Below, piece after piece: positions 16,405 through 25,664 of a stretch of DNA of 64,000 bases. Position 1 is the stretch's first letter. The number at the start of each line of letters is the position of its first letter. The stretch comes from Spongiibacter taiwanensis. GTDB taxonomy: Bacteria; Pseudomonadota; Gammaproteobacteria; Pseudomonadales; Spongiibacteraceae. Both the position numbers and the translations under genes were made by a program. The stretch lies in contig NZ_CP098455.1 in assembly GCF_023702635.1 (NCBI RefSeq), forward strand, positions 2,852,001 through 2,916,000, written 5' to 3'. The notes beneath the pieces were generated by a model that saw only the letters and a program-made list of their open reading frames with translations, was not told where the DNA came from and ran no database searches.

Positions 16405-17412
16405 TCAGCCGGTTAAACTTTGGACTATTTGACGGTAGCTGATGAGTCGTTGTTCCTCGACCTGACCGTCAGCGACAGCGGCCAACAAGGCGCAGCCGGG
16501 CTCGGCCTCGTGTCGGCAATCCCTAAAGCGGCAGGTGGAGGTAAAGGGGCGGAATTCGATGAAGCCTTGCTCTATCTCTTCCCGGCTCAGGTTCCACAGG
16601 GCGAACTCGCGAATACCGGGGGAGTCGATCAGGCTGCCGCCCTCGGGGAAGTGAAACAGTCGAGCGGTAGTGGTGGTGTGGCGACCTTTTTGGGTTCCCT
16701 CTGATAGCTCGCCAACGCGCAGGTCACTGCCCGGCAGCAGAATATTGACCAGGGACGACTTGCCGACGCCTGATTGGCCCACAAAGACACTGATCTTGTT
16801 ATTCAGCAATGCTTTCAGGCCCACCAGCCCGTCCCGGGTTTTGGTTGATGCTTCGATAATGGGGTATCCAATCCGGCGGTAGCGCGCCAGCATGTCCTGC
16901 AAGGTCTCTCGGTTGTCGTCGTCGATCAGGTCGTGTTTGTTTAATACCAGCACCGGACTGATACCGATAGCCTCTGCCGCGACCAGGTACCGATCGATGA
17001 GGTTGGCATGGGCCTGGGGGCGGGGAGCGATCACAATCAGGATGTTGTCGATGTTTGCCGCCACGGGCTTGAGCTTGCCGTGATTGTCGGGCCGCGAAAG
17101 CAACGAGCGGCGCTCCAGTCTCGCTTCTACTGCGCCGGTGGGGTTGCCCGCCCGCCAGACTACCGCGTCACCGGTGACCAGATCGCCAATTTGGCTGCGG
17201 ACATGACAGCGTTGGCGCTGCCCCTGATCGCCCTCGACTTCGACCTGTTGGCCAAAGTGGCTAACGATCAGGCCGTGCTGTTCATGGCCGAGCGCGCCCT
17301 CGCTGATGGCCTCGTCGATCTGGCTCTGACGGCGGGTGGCGCGCTCGCTGCGCTCGGCCTGAATTTTCTCGATGCGCCAGCGCTGTTGTCGGCTGATTTT
17401 TCGTTTGCTCAT
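16405..17412 (-). CDS. rsgA: Ribosome small subunit-dependent GTPase A
   Basis: 335 aa, circularly permuted GTPase that checks late 30S subunit maturation. After an N-terminal OB-fold region come NKHDLID (G4) before GQSGVGKSS (G1 P-loop) and DSPGIREF (G3), the order diagnostic of the permuted YjeQ/RsgA family. The C-terminal zinc site is CRFRDCRHEAEPGC. The N-terminus is very basic, as usual. Divergent from orn with 151 bases between start codons, an arrangement also seen in Pseudomonas. Confidence 0.96.
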   Translation of the reverse strand: MSKRKISRQQRWRIEKIQAERSERATRRQSQIDEAISEGALGHEQHGLIVSHFGQQVEVEGDQGQRQRCHVRSQIGDLVTGDAVVWRAGNPTGAVEARLERRSLLSRPDNHGKLKPVAANIDNILIVIAPRPQAHANLIDRYLVAAEAIGISPVLVLNKHDLIDDDNRETLQDMLARYRRIGYPIIEASTKTRDGLVGLKALLNNKISVFVGQSGVGKSSLVNILLPGSDLRVGELSEGTQKGRHTTTTARLFHFPEGGSLIDSPGIREFALWNLSREEIEQGFIEFRPFTSTCRFRDCRHEAEPGCALLAAVADGQVEEQRLISYRQIVQSLTG

Positions 17413-17507
17413 TGGGGCTCTCTATGGGCTCGGCGCCCAGTTTACTGCATGCCCCAGTCACCACCAATGAAATTGCGTTTGGGATGCTGACCGGGCAATG
17501 GCGCTGC

Positions 17508-17513
17508 TACAAT
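17508..17513 (+). promoter_or_regulatory. Possible -10 element for orn
   Basis: TACAAT lies 50 bases before the orn start in the rsgA/orn divergent region. No good -35 hexamer sits 16-18 bases upstream, so this is only a candidate sigma-70 element. Confidence 0.3.
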
Positions 17514-17563
17514 TCCATTTTGCCCAGTCCGGCCGTCGGCGCTGGGATGACGGAGACCGCTGA

Positions 17564-18103
17564 ATGTCGAAGAAAACCAATTTGATCTGGATAGACCTGG
17601 AAATGACCGGGCTGGATACTCTGAACGATCACATTATTGAAATCGCTACCGTGGTCACTGACAGCGAGTTGAACGTGTTGGCTGAAGGGCCAATGTTGGC
17701 GATTCATCAAAGCGATGAGGTGCTCAATGGTATGGATGAGTGGAATACTCGCCAGCATGGCAGTTCGGGCTTAACCAAGCGAGTCAGAGAAACCTGCATG
17801 ACCGCCGACGAGGCGGAGCGCCTGACCCTGGCGTTTTTGGATAACTACAGTGAGTCAGGCGCGTCACCCATGTGCGGCAATAGCATCTGTCAGGACCGGC
17901 GATTTTTGGCGCGTGAAATGCCCAAGCTTGAGGCATATTTTCACTATCGCAACCTCGATGTGAGCAGCCTGAAAGAGCTGGCTCGACGCTGGCGACCAGA
18001 GATTATGGCGGGTTTAAAGAAGGGCAGCTCCCATTTGGCGCTGGATGATATTCGCGATTCCATCGCCGAGCTGCAGTATTACCGGGAGCATTTTATTCGC
18101 TGA
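17564..18103 (+). CDS. orn: Oligoribonuclease
   Basis: 179 aa DEDDh 3'-5' exonuclease that degrades 2-5 nt RNA and pGpG, the end product of cyclic-di-GMP breakdown. Exo I is WIDLEMTG (Asp and Glu ligands near 11 and 13), Exo II is in [11 protein letters not shown], and Exo III is [11 protein letters not shown] with the catalytic His and Asp near 157-162. The length is exactly that of the family. It is convergent with tatC across a 356-base gap holding a hairpin and a 7-bp tandem repeat. Confidence 0.97.
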   Translation: MSKKTNLIWIDLEMTGLDTLNDHIIEIATVVTDSELNVLAEGPMLAIHQSDEVLNGMDEWNTRQHGSSGLTKRVRETCMTADEAERLTLAFLDNYSESGASPMCGNSICQDRRFLAREMPKLEAYFHYRNLDVSSLKELARRWRPEIMAGLKKGSSHLALDDIRDSIAELQYYREHFIR

Positions 18104-18357
18104 GCCGGGTGGTTGGCGCTGCTTGGCCGGACGTTCGGCGCGGCGTCTCTGGAAGAATCCAAATCCGTCATTCCGGACGCGCTGTTTGCGATCCGTAATC
18201 CAGTGGGGTTTGAACATGGGAGCAACTGGGCCCCGGCTCGGGGGCCGGGGCGACGGAGTTAGGAGTTTGTCTTGAGGGCGACGCTGAATAGAGATTGGCG
18301 TTGAATTAAAAAAGTGTGCTTAGTGCTTGACATGCGCCGGTACCAAATCATGCTTTT
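18104..18357. other. Intergenic region downstream of orn
   Basis: No gene is seen. An 8-base perfect stem, GCCCCGGC at 18230-18237 with GCCGGGGC at 18244-18251 and a 6-base loop, could end orn transcription although it lacks a T run. The rest up to the tandem repeat shows no recognisable element. Confidence 0.5.
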
Positions 18358-18460
18358 CTAGCGTCTAGCGTCTAGCGTCTAGCGTCTAGCGTCTAGCGTC
18401 TAGCGTCTAGCGTCTAGCGTCTAGCGTCTAGCGTCTAGCGTCTAGCGTCTAGCGTCTAGC
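18358..18460. repeat. Heptanucleotide tandem repeat (CTAGCGT x 14.7)
   Basis: 103 bases made of 14 exact copies of CTAGCGT plus a final CTAGC, with no mismatch. The last base forms part of the tatC stop codon (TAG on the minus strand, 18462-18460), so the array begins in the very 3' end of the tatC transcript. Every unit carries CTAG, a tetranucleotide that is rare in many proteobacterial genomes. Perfect units imply recent expansion by slippage. It is outside coding sequence, so copy changes would not shift a reading frame. Confidence 0.97.
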
Positions 18461-19221
18461 TATTCGCCAGGCGTTTCTGGCTCCCGCTGCGCGGGTATCA
18501 GCCGACCAAACAGAATCCCCGCTTCAAACAGCAACCACATCGGCACGGCCAGCAGCGCCTGGGAGATTACATCCGGCGGCGTGAGCAGCATGCCAAACAC
18601 GAAGCAGCCAACGATCACATAGGGGCGCTTTTTCGCCAGATCGGCGGCACTGGTCACGCCGGCGCTGATCAGCAATACCGTGGCAATCGGGATTTCAAAG
18701 GCGATACCGAAGGCCAGAAACAGTTTTAGCGCGGTGTCGAGGAAGCGGGCAATATCGGGGGTGTAGGAAACCCCTTCCGGGGTAATGCCGCTGAAAAAGC
18801 CAAACACCAGTGGAAACACCACGTAGTAGGCAAAGGCCAGACCAGCGTAAAACAGCAGCACACTCGAGACCAGCAAGGGGACTGCGAGCTTCTTCTCGTG
18901 GCGGTACATGCCAGGTGCGACAAAGCGCCAGGCCTGGTGGAGCACCACCGGGATGGCCAGACAAAAGGCGGCCACCAGCACTAATTTAAAGGGGGTCAGG
19001 AAGGTGGACGCAATTTCGGTGGCAATCATGCTGCTGCCTTCGGGCAGATAGCGCCGCAAGGGTTCAGCCACAAAACTGTAGATTTCGCCGGAAAAGGGCA
19101 TCAGCGCCAGGGCGCAAACAAGGATGGCCAGTACGCAGTAAAGCAGGCGGTTGCGCAGTTCGGTCAGGTGGGCAACCAGCGGCTGGCCAACATCCTCCTC
19201 GGGGTGGGGCCGCTCACTCAT
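18460..19221 (-). CDS. tatC: Sec-independent protein translocase TatC
   Basis: 253 aa inner-membrane protein that recognises twin-arginine signal peptides. Six hydrophobic segments; the N-terminal [16 protein letters not shown] and the first periplasmic loop region with [20 protein letters not shown] are conserved TatC features, as are [18 protein letters not shown] (here [14 protein letters not shown]) and FGIAFEIPI. Its ATG overlaps the tatB stop by 4 bases. The stop codon touches the heptamer repeat array, which forms the 3' end of the operon. Confidence 0.97.
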   Translation of the reverse strand: MSERPHPEEDVGQPLVAHLTELRNRLLYCVLAILVCALALMPFSGEIYSFVAEPLRRYLPEGSSMIATEIASTFLTPFKLVLVAAFCLAIPVVLHQAWRFVAPGMYRHEKKLAVPLLVSSVLLFYAGLAFAYYVVFPLVFGFFSGITPEGVSYTPDIARFLDTALKLFLAFGIAFEIPIATVLLISAGVTSAADLAKKRPYVIVGCFVFGMLLTPPDVISQALLAVPMWLLFEAGILFGRLIPAQREPETPGE

Positions 19222-19658
19222 GGTGTGTCATCTTTCCCGCTAGCAGGCTGGGTGGTTTTGGGTGATTTTGGCGATTCGGTGGGGGTCGGCGCTTCTGGTG
19301 TCTCAGCGTTTGGCGACGTGGGCTCTGATAACTCAGATTGTGGCGCGGCGGCGGCGATGTCAGTGTTGGCGGCTTTTTCGATATCGCGTAACTCGCGATT
19401 GGTGCGCTCGACGGTACTGCGCAGCTTCTGCTCTCCCTCTTTGAGGGACGCCATAATTGACTCGTTGTGCAGCTGCTGACGAATTTCGTCTGCGCCCACC
19501 TCTCGTTCAATTTCTTTGCGAATATTGTTAAAGCTGCGGCGCAGGCGGCCGATCCACAGGGAGGTGGTACGCACCGCGCCGGGAAGGCGTTCCGGCCCCA
19601 ATACCAACAGGCCGACAACCGCGATCAGCAAAAGCTCCGCAAAGCCGATATCGAACAT
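19218..19658 (-). CDS. tatB: Sec-independent protein translocase TatB
   Basis: 146 aa. One N-terminal membrane segment ([25 protein letters not shown]) with the conserved Glu and GPERLP hinge, then an amphipathic helix ([27 protein letters not shown]) and a Pro/Thr/Ser-rich tail. Forms the TatBC receptor for folded exported proteins. It starts 3 bases after the tatA stop and overlaps tatC by 4 bases. Confidence 0.95.
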   Translation of the reverse strand: MFDIGFAELLLIAVVGLLVLGPERLPGAVRTTSLWIGRLRRSFNNIRKEIEREVGADEIRQQLHNESIMASLKEGEQKLRSTVERTNRELRDIEKAANTDIAAAAPQSELSEPTSPNAETPEAPTPTESPKSPKTTQPASGKDDTP

Positions 19659-19661
19659 GAA

Positions 19662-19886
19662 TTACTTCTTGATTTCTTCTTGAGCTTGCTCACTTTTGGC
19701 GGTGGTTTCTTCGCTGTTTTCGAGGTTTTTCTTTTCTTCCTCGTCGTCTTGCATGCTGTTTTTGAAGCCTTTCACCGCGCCGCCAAGGTCGCTGCCGAGT
19801 GACTTAAGGCGCTTGGTGCCGAACAGCAGAACCACGATGACCAGAATGATCAACAATTGCCAAATGCTAATACCGCCGATGCCCAT
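19662..19886 (-). CDS. tatA: Sec-independent protein translocase TatA
   Basis: 74 aa. One membrane helix ([21 protein letters not shown]) followed by an amphipathic helix starting [18 protein letters not shown] and an acidic, Lys/Glu-rich tail. FGTKRL and the FK pair in GFKNSM are standard TatA marks. TatA oligomers form the passage for folded proteins. First gene of tatABC, 26 bases after hisE on the same strand. Confidence 0.96.
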   Translation of the reverse strand: MGIGGISIWQLLIILVIVVLLFGTKRLKSLGSDLGGAVKGFKNSMQDDEEEKKNLENSEETTAKSEQAQEEIKK

Positions 19887-19912
19887 GGGGACTTACCTCT
19901 CAAATGGTTCAA

Positions 19913-20257
19913 TTAGTCTTTGCTGCGAGCAGCCTTTTCGTCCAGTCCTGATAAGCCGAATCGCCGGCCCAGTTCCTGTAGCACGGCATCGTAATTCACA
20001 TCGAGGTGAGACAGCATAACCAGGCTGTGAAACCAAAGGTCTGCAGTTTCATAAACCACGTCGCGGGTATCGCCGCTGAGTTGAGCGTCCTTTGCCGCCA
20101 ACACGGTTTCAACGGCTTCTTCACCGACCTTTTCCAAAATTTTGTTGAGCCCCTTGTGATGAAGGCTGGCAACATACGAGCTGTCGGGGTTGGCCTGTCG
20201 CCGCTCGGCCAGCACCGCGCTAAGTTGTTCCAGAATGTTGTTGCTGTCACCGGCCAT
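19913..20257 (-). CDS. hisE: Phosphoribosyl-ATP diphosphatase
   Basis: 114 aa all-alpha MazG-like enzyme for the second step of histidine synthesis (PR-ATP to PR-AMP). Conserved: [21 protein letters not shown], then ETVLAAK and [14 protein letters not shown], giving the Glu and Asp metal ligands. Its start overlaps the hisI end by 11 bases. Separate hisI and hisE genes upstream of tatA are the usual Pseudomonas-type order. Confidence 0.96.
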   Translation of the reverse strand: MAGDSNNILEQLSAVLAERRQANPDSSYVASLHHKGLNKILEKVGEEAVETVLAAKDAQLSGDTRDVVYETADLWFHSLVMLSHLDVNYDAVLQELGRRFGLSGLDEKAARSKD

Positions 20258-20636
20258 ACATGTCTCCCGGTGCTTTTAAGACGTCCTCGGTGGTCTGCCA
20301 TTCACCCTCTGTCAGGGTCCGGTAAAAGCAGCTTTGCCGACCCGTGTGGCAGGCAACGTTGCCCACTTGCTCCACCTGAAGCAGCACCGCATCGCCATCG
20401 CAATCCAGCTGGAGGGATTTCAGTTGCTGCACGTTGCCGGAGCTTTCGCCTTTGCGCCATATGGCGCTGCGGGAGCGGGACCAATACACTGCCCGCCCTT
20501 CGTCAATGGTCAGCTGCAGGGCCTCGGCGTTCATCCACGCCATCATCAGCACCCGGCCGCTCGCCGCGTCTTGGGCGATTGCCGCCACCAGGCCATCGCT
20601 ATTCCACTTAATCTGTGACATCAATTGGGCTGTCAT
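20247..20636 (-). CDS. hisI: Phosphoribosyl-AMP cyclohydrolase
   Basis: 129 aa, third histidine-pathway step, opening the adenine ring of [50 protein letters not shown] (Mg/Zn aspartates) and [12 protein letters not shown] (zinc cysteine) are all present. ATG 20636 used; ATG 20621 is also possible and neither has a clear ribosome site. Overlaps hisE by 11 bases. Confidence 0.96.
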   Translation of the reverse strand: MTAQLMSQIKWNSDGLVAAIAQDAASGRVLMMAWMNAEALQLTIDEGRAVYWSRSRSAIWRKGESSGNVQQLKSLQLDCDGDAVLLQVEQVGNVACHTGRQSCFYRTLTEGEWQTTEDVLKAPGDMYGR

Positions 20637-20700
20637 ACTAGTCCGGATTTATGACGAAAACATGAAAAGCCACGGGGGCTTGATTCGCGGCTACTTTACC

Positions 20701-22335
20701 TCAGTTGCCGCGGAGAAAGAAATAAACGCTCAGTACCAGCAACACGGCGCTTGCAGCGGGAACATGGTCAATGCCGTGGCGGAGTTGAGGTTGCGCGACC
20801 ACAACCGCGGCCACGCCGCAGACCAGGCCGAGCAGGCGGGAGGCCCCCTGGCGTTGGCGCTGTTGGAGCTTGGCCTCGAGTTGGTCTAGCCGCTGCTGCA
20901 CGTGGCTTTGGCCGGGCGCCTGGGGCTGCAGCTGGGCGCGCTCTAATAAAGTCTCCGGAATCTGGGGCAATTGTTCCAGCCAGCCCGGCAGGCGGTGACT
21001 GACCTTGCGCAGCATGCTCTGGGGTGAATAGCGATCCTTTATCCAGCGCTCCAGATAGGGCATTGCCGTGTTCCAGAGGTCGAGCTGGGGGTAGAGCTGG
21101 CGACCCAGGCCCTCAATGTTGAGCAGTGTTTTTTGCAGCAGCACTAGGGAAGGCTGCACCTGCATATCAAAACGCCGGGCGGTCTGGAATAGGTAGAGCA
21201 GGACCTGGCCGAAAGAAATCTCTGCCAGCGGCTTTTCAAATATCGGCTCGCTGACACTGCGAATGGCGGCTTCGAATTCGTGGACCCGGGTTTCCGGTGG
21301 TACCCAGCCGCATTCCACATGAAGCTCCGCCACTTCTCGGTAATTGCGCTGGAAGATGGCCAGTAAATTGCGGGCGAGATAGTACTGATCGAAGTCGCTA
21401 AGGCTGCCGATGATAGCGCAGTCGATGGCGATGTATTGGGGTGACTGGGGGCGTCCCTCGGCCACAAAAATATTGCCGGGGTGCATGTCGGCATGGAAAA
21501 AACTGTCGCGGAATACCTGGGTGAAGAAAATTTCGACACCGCGCTCGGCCAGTTTTTTCATGTCGGTATGCTGGGCGTGCAGCTTGTCCAGGTCGGTGAC
21601 CGGAATACCGTGTATGCGCTCCATGACCAGCACGCTGCGGCGGGTGTAGTCCCAGAATACCTCGGGCACGTATAGCAGGTCTGAGTTGAGGAAGTTGCGC
21701 CGCAATTGAGAGGTGTTGGCACCCTCGCGCTGCAGATCGAGCTCGTCAAAAATCGTCAGCCGGTAATCTTCGACCACTTCCAGAGGACGCAGGCGACGGC
21801 CGTCTGGCACAAAGCGGTGAACCAGTCTGGCAATGGTTTGCAGAAGGCGGACATCCTGGGCGATAACCCGTTCGATGCCGGGACGAGTGACCTTGACCAC
21901 GACCTGCTTACCGCCGGGCAGGGTGGCGGCGTGAACCTGGGCAATGGAGGCCGAGGCCAGCGGCTCTTGCTGAAAGGATTCAAACAGTGCCGCGACGGTG
22001 CTGCCCAGACTGCGCTCAATCACAGCCACCGCCTGGTCGCTGGGAAAAGGTGGGACCCGATCCTGAAGACGGGCCAGTTCCAGGGCGATATCGTCGGGCA
22101 GCAGGTCCCGGCGCGTGGAGAGCAGCTGGCCGAATTTGATAAACACCGGTCCAAGGGCTTCAAGTGCTAAGCGCAGCCGCTCGCCGCGACTGAGATTGCG
22201 CTTGCCCAGCAGGTGCCAGGGGCCGAGTTTGAAGAGGATGCGGATGCCCAGTGGCAGCCGTTCTACCGGAAGCAGTAAGTCCAGGCGGTAGCGGCAAAGC
22301 ACCCAAAAAATGAAGAGAAGGCGTCGCAGGCCCAT
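20701..22335 (-). CDS. ubiB: Ubiquinone biosynthesis atypical kinase UbiB
   Basis: 544 aa ABC1/ADCK-family protein needed for ubiquinone synthesis. The KxGQ-type motif is in [19 protein letters not shown], the Ala-rich loop in [13 protein letters not shown], the catalytic core in [12 protein letters not shown] and the metal Asp in [12 protein letters not shown]. The C-terminus has a short coiled coil ([18 protein letters not shown]) and one or two membrane helices ending [13 protein letters not shown]. Follows ubiJ by 13 bases in the ubiE-ubiJ-ubiB operon. Confidence 0.97.
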   Translation of the reverse strand: MGLRRLLFIFWVLCRYRLDLLLPVERLPLGIRILFKLGPWHLLGKRNLSRGERLRLALEALGPVFIKFGQLLSTRRDLLPDDIALELARLQDRVPPFPSDQAVAVIERSLGSTVAALFESFQQEPLASASIAQVHAATLPGGKQVVVKVTRPGIERVIAQDVRLLQTIARLVHRFVPDGRRLRPLEVVEDYRLTIFDELDLQREGANTSQLRRNFLNSDLLYVPEVFWDYTRRSVLVMERIHGIPVTDLDKLHAQHTDMKKLAERGVEIFFTQVFRDSFFHADMHPGNIFVAEGRPQSPQYIAIDCAIIGSLSDFDQYYLARNLLAIFQRNYREVAELHVECGWVPPETRVHEFEAAIRSVSEPIFEKPLAEISFGQVLLYLFQTARRFDMQVQPSLVLLQKTLLNIEGLGRQLYPQLDLWNTAMPYLERWIKDRYSPQSMLRKVSHRLPGWLEQLPQIPETLLERAQLQPQAPGQSHVQQRLDQLEAKLQQRQRQGASRLLGLVCGVAAVVVAQPQLRHGIDHVPAASAVLLVLSVYFFLRGN

Positions 22336-22348
22336 TACGGGGTCCTTA

Positions 22349-22978
22349 TTACGGTTGCCGCGCGGCTGCGCGTTGTTGGAGGCGTCGAATTTTGGCTTCT
22401 AGGCGGTCGGCTTCGCTGCGCAGTCGGTCGATGTCATCAAAGAACTGGCGGCTCTCGACGGGATGGGGCATCAGCCTACTTTCCTCGCGCAAGAATTCTT
22501 CGAGCTGGCGGTTAATATTGCGGCCGCTATTTTTTACCCAGGCCTGGCCGCTGCGCAGGCCCCGGCCAATTTGATGGCCAATCACGTCGCCGAAGGCGTC
22601 GGCCAGGGGTTGCTCCCAGTCCAGATCGAGGCCGGCCAGAATTTTACGCAGCGCCAGCAGGGCCTGGGTATCGCCGCTCACTGTGACGTTGCCGTTGATC
22701 AGTGCCGACCCCGGATCATCGGCGGTGGCGACAGCAGCAAAATCAGTCCAGGTGCCAGTGAGCCGGGTGGTGACTTTTTCTTGGTCAGTGTCGAGTAATC
22801 GCAAGCGCTGGCCGGATACGCCGATCACCACCACCATTGCCGGGTCCTGCAGGCACAGCGCAAAGCTGCAGCCATCCAGGGAGGCCAGTTTGGCAGTGGC
22901 GGCCGGGTCGAGGCTCAGGGTGCGATTTGCCAGGTCTTCCAGTTGGGAAATAGCAAAGCCCTGGAGGGCGTTTCTCAC
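22349..22978 (-). CDS. ubiJ: Ubiquinone biosynthesis accessory factor UbiJ (SCP2 domain)
   Basis: 209 aa. An SCP2-type lipid-binding domain (about 10-115, with [27 protein letters not shown]) and a helical C-terminal region with a coiled coil ([25 protein letters not shown]). Together with UbiK it gives a lipid-binding platform for aerobic ubiquinone synthesis. GTG start overlaps the ubiE stop by 4 bases. Position between ubiE and ubiB supports the call. Confidence 0.93.
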   Translation of the reverse strand: MRNALQGFAISQLEDLANRTLSLDPAATAKLASLDGCSFALCLQDPAMVVVIGVSGQRLRLLDTDQEKVTTRLTGTWTDFAAVATADDPGSALINGNVTVSGDTQALLALRKILAGLDLDWEQPLADAFGDVIGHQIGRGLRSGQAWVKNSGRNINRQLEEFLREESRLMPHPVESRQFFDDIDRLRSEADRLEAKIRRLQQRAAARQP

Positions 22979-23724
22979 GGCTTAATACCCCGGTGCAGGG
23001 CGACGACACCTGCCGTCATATTATGGTAGCGAACCTGGGCAAAGCCGGCCGCTTCCATCATCCCTTTGAGGGTTTCCTGGTCGGGGTGCATGCGAATACT
23101 TTCGGCGAGGTAGCGGTAGCTGTCCTCGTCATTGGTCACCAGGCGGCCCATCTTGGGCAATATGTCGAAGGAGTAGCGGTCGTACACGCGCTCTACTACC
23201 GGATTCACCGGCTTGGAGAATTCCAGCACCAACAGACGTCCGCCCGGCTTGAGCACTCTCAGCATGGACTGCAACGCCGTGTCTTTATCGGTGACATTGC
23301 GCAGGCCGAAGGCAATGGTGATGCAATCAAAATGATTGTCGGGAAAGGGCAGGCACTCGGCATTGGCCTGCACGTATTTAATATTGCCGACAATGCCCCG
23401 GTTGGTCAGCTTTTCCCGGCCGACCTTGAGCATGGATTCGTTGATGTCAGCCAACACAACTTCACCTTCGCTACCGACGAGGCGGCTGAATTTGGCCGCC
23501 AGGTCGCCAGTGCCGCCGGCGATATCAAGTACGCAGTTACCGCTGCGAACTCCGGACAGCTCAATGGTAAAACGCTTCCACAGGCGATGGATACCGCCGG
23601 ACATCAGGTCGTTCATCAGGTCATACTTTGCGGCGACCGAGTGGAATACCCCGGCGACCATGCCCGCTTTCTCGCTGGCATTCACGTTGCGAAAGCCGAA
23701 GTGGGTCGTTTTGTCGTCTGCCAT
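22975..23724 (-). CDS. ubiE: Ubiquinone/menaquinone C-methyltransferase UbiE
   Basis: 249 aa class I SAM methyltransferase for the C-methylation of demethoxyubiquinol/demethylmenaquinol. [42 protein letters not shown], read here in parts, is the family start; the SAM loop is [17 protein letters not shown], followed by DINESML and [13 protein letters not shown]-terminal [17 protein letters not shown] is typical. First gene of ubiE-ubiJ-ubiB; the 98 bases upstream should hold the promoter. Confidence 0.97.
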   Translation of the reverse strand: MADDKTTHFGFRNVNASEKAGMVAGVFHSVAAKYDLMNDLMSGGIHRLWKRFTIELSGVRSGNCVLDIAGGTGDLAAKFSRLVGSEGEVVLADINESMLKVGREKLTNRGIVGNIKYVQANAECLPFPDNHFDCITIAFGLRNVTDKDTALQSMLRVLKPGGRLLVLEFSKPVNPVVERVYDRYSFDILPKMGRLVTNDEDSYRYLAESIRMHPDQETLKGMMEAAGFAQVRYHNMTAGVVALHRGIKP

Positions 23725-23822
23725 GTCTTTGCCTTTCGCAATGGGTTTGAAAAAAGTTGCGGTATTGTAGCCGCTGGCGGGGGAAGTCTGAAGTCGATGC
23801 CGCGCGGGCTGGGAGCGGGGCT

Positions 23823-24494
23823 TCAGATGTTCAACTCATCCCGCATGGCTTTCATTCGTTTGCGCTGCTCTTCCGGGCTGAGCGGTTTGCTGGGATTTTC
23901 CGGCAGGGCTTTTTGCTCCGGCGGCGCCAGGTCTTTGCCCCGGCGGATCTGTTCGCAGAGTGCATCATAGTGACGTTTGAAAACGGGAAAGGCGTTGTGT
24001 TCAGCGGTGCCGGCCAGAAAAAACCAATCGCTGGCGCGCCCGGCATGGTAAACCGCCGGGTGAGACCAGCTGTGGGCGGCTTTGGGGCTGGGTGCGTTGC
24101 AGGCTTCCAAGTAGGCGCTGTGGGCATCGGGTAAGCCGAGTTCTTCGGCGCTGGGCTGACAGAACTTGAGAATGCCTTTTACCGTGGGCAGAAATTCTGA
24201 CTCCCGAATTGCCCGGTGACTGGCGGCGGTGATCTGCTCGGGGTCCAGGTGGCGCAAATTGCTGAACCAGATCTTTTTGGCATAGGCCAGTTTGTCCGGG
24301 GTGGCAAAGGCCTTGTTGTACTGGTTGTGATAGACCAGCTCGAACTCGGCAAACATCCGGTCGACGGCGTCCATCACGGCTTCTTTATCTGGCAGGGGCT
24401 TGCTGTCAGAGGCCTTCTCGCCAGCTGCGGTCGGTGTGCTTTTCGATGAAGCCAGTTGCTGCCGGGCCTGCTCCAGTAGCTTGTTGTTTTCCAT
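23823..24494 (-). CDS. Phage lambda P-like replication protein (helicase loader type)
   Basis: 223 aa. The middle (about 40-115: [25 protein letters not shown] split here, [38 protein letters not shown]) matches the pattern of lambda replication protein P, which brings DnaB helicase to the origin. The C-terminus is Lys/Glu-rich ([19 protein letters not shown]). It overlaps the 3' end of the DnaT-like gene by 89 bases in another frame. No phage structural genes are near, and the flanks are ubiE and radA, so it looks resident. Helicase loading is inference from the family. Confidence 0.72.
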   Translation of the reverse strand: MENNKLLEQARQQLASSKSTPTAAGEKASDSKPLPDKEAVMDAVDRMFAEFELVYHNQYNKAFATPDKLAYAKKIWFSNLRHLDPEQITAASHRAIRESEFLPTVKGILKFCQPSAEELGLPDAHSAYLEACNAPSPKAAHSWSHPAVYHAGRASDWFFLAGTAEHNAFPVFKRHYDALCEQIRRGKDLAPPEQKALPENPSKPLSPEEQRKRMKAMRDELNI

Positions 24495-25560
24495 GGTGCT
24501 GTCCCATTTGGTGGCTGTGAGCCCAACGATATTTCACATGCTGTAGAAACTTGGTGTTCCACGAGCGCTGGGGTTGGCCGCTGTCGCGCCAATACAGGAT
24601 GAACTCCGGCACTTGCTGTTGGGCAAAATCGGCATCAATTCGTGCCATACGGAGAATATCAAATACGGCGTCGTCTGGCCGCCAGTTTGCCGGAATCGGT
24701 GTGACCTCCTGGTCGTTGGGCACCGAGCGGGTAAACTTGGCCCATTGCAGCCGAATATGTTGAATGAAGCGGGAGTTCCAGTTGTTGTCGGCGGTGCCCC
24801 GCTCGCGCCAGTAGAGGACGAACTCGGGGATGGCATCCTCGATAAACGCGGCGCTGATATTGTCGCGGCGAAGAATTTCCAGTGCGTCGATGCTCGGTTG
24901 CCAGTTGTCGTCGATGGGCTGGTTTCGCGCCGCCTCAATCTGTTGGTATTGGGCCTTTTTCCAGCGGCGACTGATGTACTGACTGAAGGTGCTGTTCCAC
25001 GAGGCGCGGGGTTCGCCACTGTCGCGATAGTGGGCGATGAACTCCGGCAGCTGTGCCTCAATAAAGCTCAGGTCTACCCGATTAATTTTGGTCAGAAAGT
25101 CCAAAATTGCGCGGTCGGGGCGCCAATTGGCGGGAATCACTGAGTGGCCGGGAACCGCTTGGCTGTGCCGGGGTGGTGCCGCCATAGCGCTTGGGGCTGG
25201 CTGCGCTGTTTCGCGCTCGGTAGATGTCGGGGTTTGCTGTGAGGTCTGTGTCGCAGAGCCCCTTTGGGGTAGCGCAACCCGCAGATTCTTTACGTTGCTC
25301 ATCAGTGCCCCGCCCATAATAATGAGGCCCTGGTCAGCCAGGGTGCGCAGCACCTGCAGGATTTTTTCTGGCTGCCAAAAGGGCAGCTGCTCGGCCAGCT
25401 TCGCCATGTCGATCAGGTACCATTGCTGCCCTTGTTTCGGTTGGCTGTCCAGCAGGGGCAGCCAGTCGCTGATGAGCTGATACACCAGTGCGGCTTCGAG
25501 GCCGATGGTGGCGGCCAGAGAAGGCGAAACGAGTAGCGGGCGCTCGGTGAGAGAAGACAT
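24406..25560 (-). CDS. DnaT-like primosomal protein with three DnaT domains
   Basis: About 384 aa. An N-terminal winged-helix-like part (about 8-90, TIGLEAALVYQLISDW, LAEQLPFWQPEKILQVLRTL) resembles phage replication initiators; a Ser/Thr/Gln linker follows. Three repeats of a DnaT-like ssDNA-binding module come next, at about 142-200, 217-273 and 289-346, each of the form NW-P followed by PEF--Y-R--G and WN--F-Q-----W. E. coli DnaT has one such module, in 179 aa. ATG 25560 (MSSLTERP) is preferred to 25590. Divergent from radA. Confidence 0.78.
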   Translation of the reverse strand: MSSLTERPLLVSPSLAATIGLEAALVYQLISDWLPLLDSQPKQGQQWYLIDMAKLAEQLPFWQPEKILQVLRTLADQGLIIMGGALMSNVKNLRVALPQRGSATQTSQQTPTSTERETAQPAPSAMAAPPRHSQAVPGHSVIPANWRPDRAILDFLTKINRVDLSFIEAQLPEFIAHYRDSGEPRASWNSTFSQYISRRWKKAQYQQIEAARNQPIDDNWQPSIDALEILRRDNISAAFIEDAIPEFVLYWRERGTADNNWNSRFIQHIRLQWAKFTRSVPNDQEVTPIPANWRPDDAVFDILRMARIDADFAQQQVPEFILYWRDSGQPQRSWNTKFLQHVKYRWAHSHQMGQHHGKQQATGAGPAATGFIEKHTDRSWREGL

Positions 25561-25664
25561 GGCAAAACCATCACGAATGTAGCTCGCCATTGTACGGGCT
25601 GGGTGGCGCGGATGTCAGCCCTGCTCCGAGCACCCGCAAAAGGACTGAATTTAGAGAGAGTGTT

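Noticed and set aside
18358-18460. Heptamer array considered as a CRISPR or as IS ends
   Set aside because: There are no spacers and no transposase; it is a simple tandem repeat.
23823-25560. DnaT/lambda-P pair considered as a prophage remnant
   Set aside because: No integrase, structural, lysis or repressor gene lies nearby and the neighbours are core genes in normal order; a domesticated pair is likelier, though not proven.
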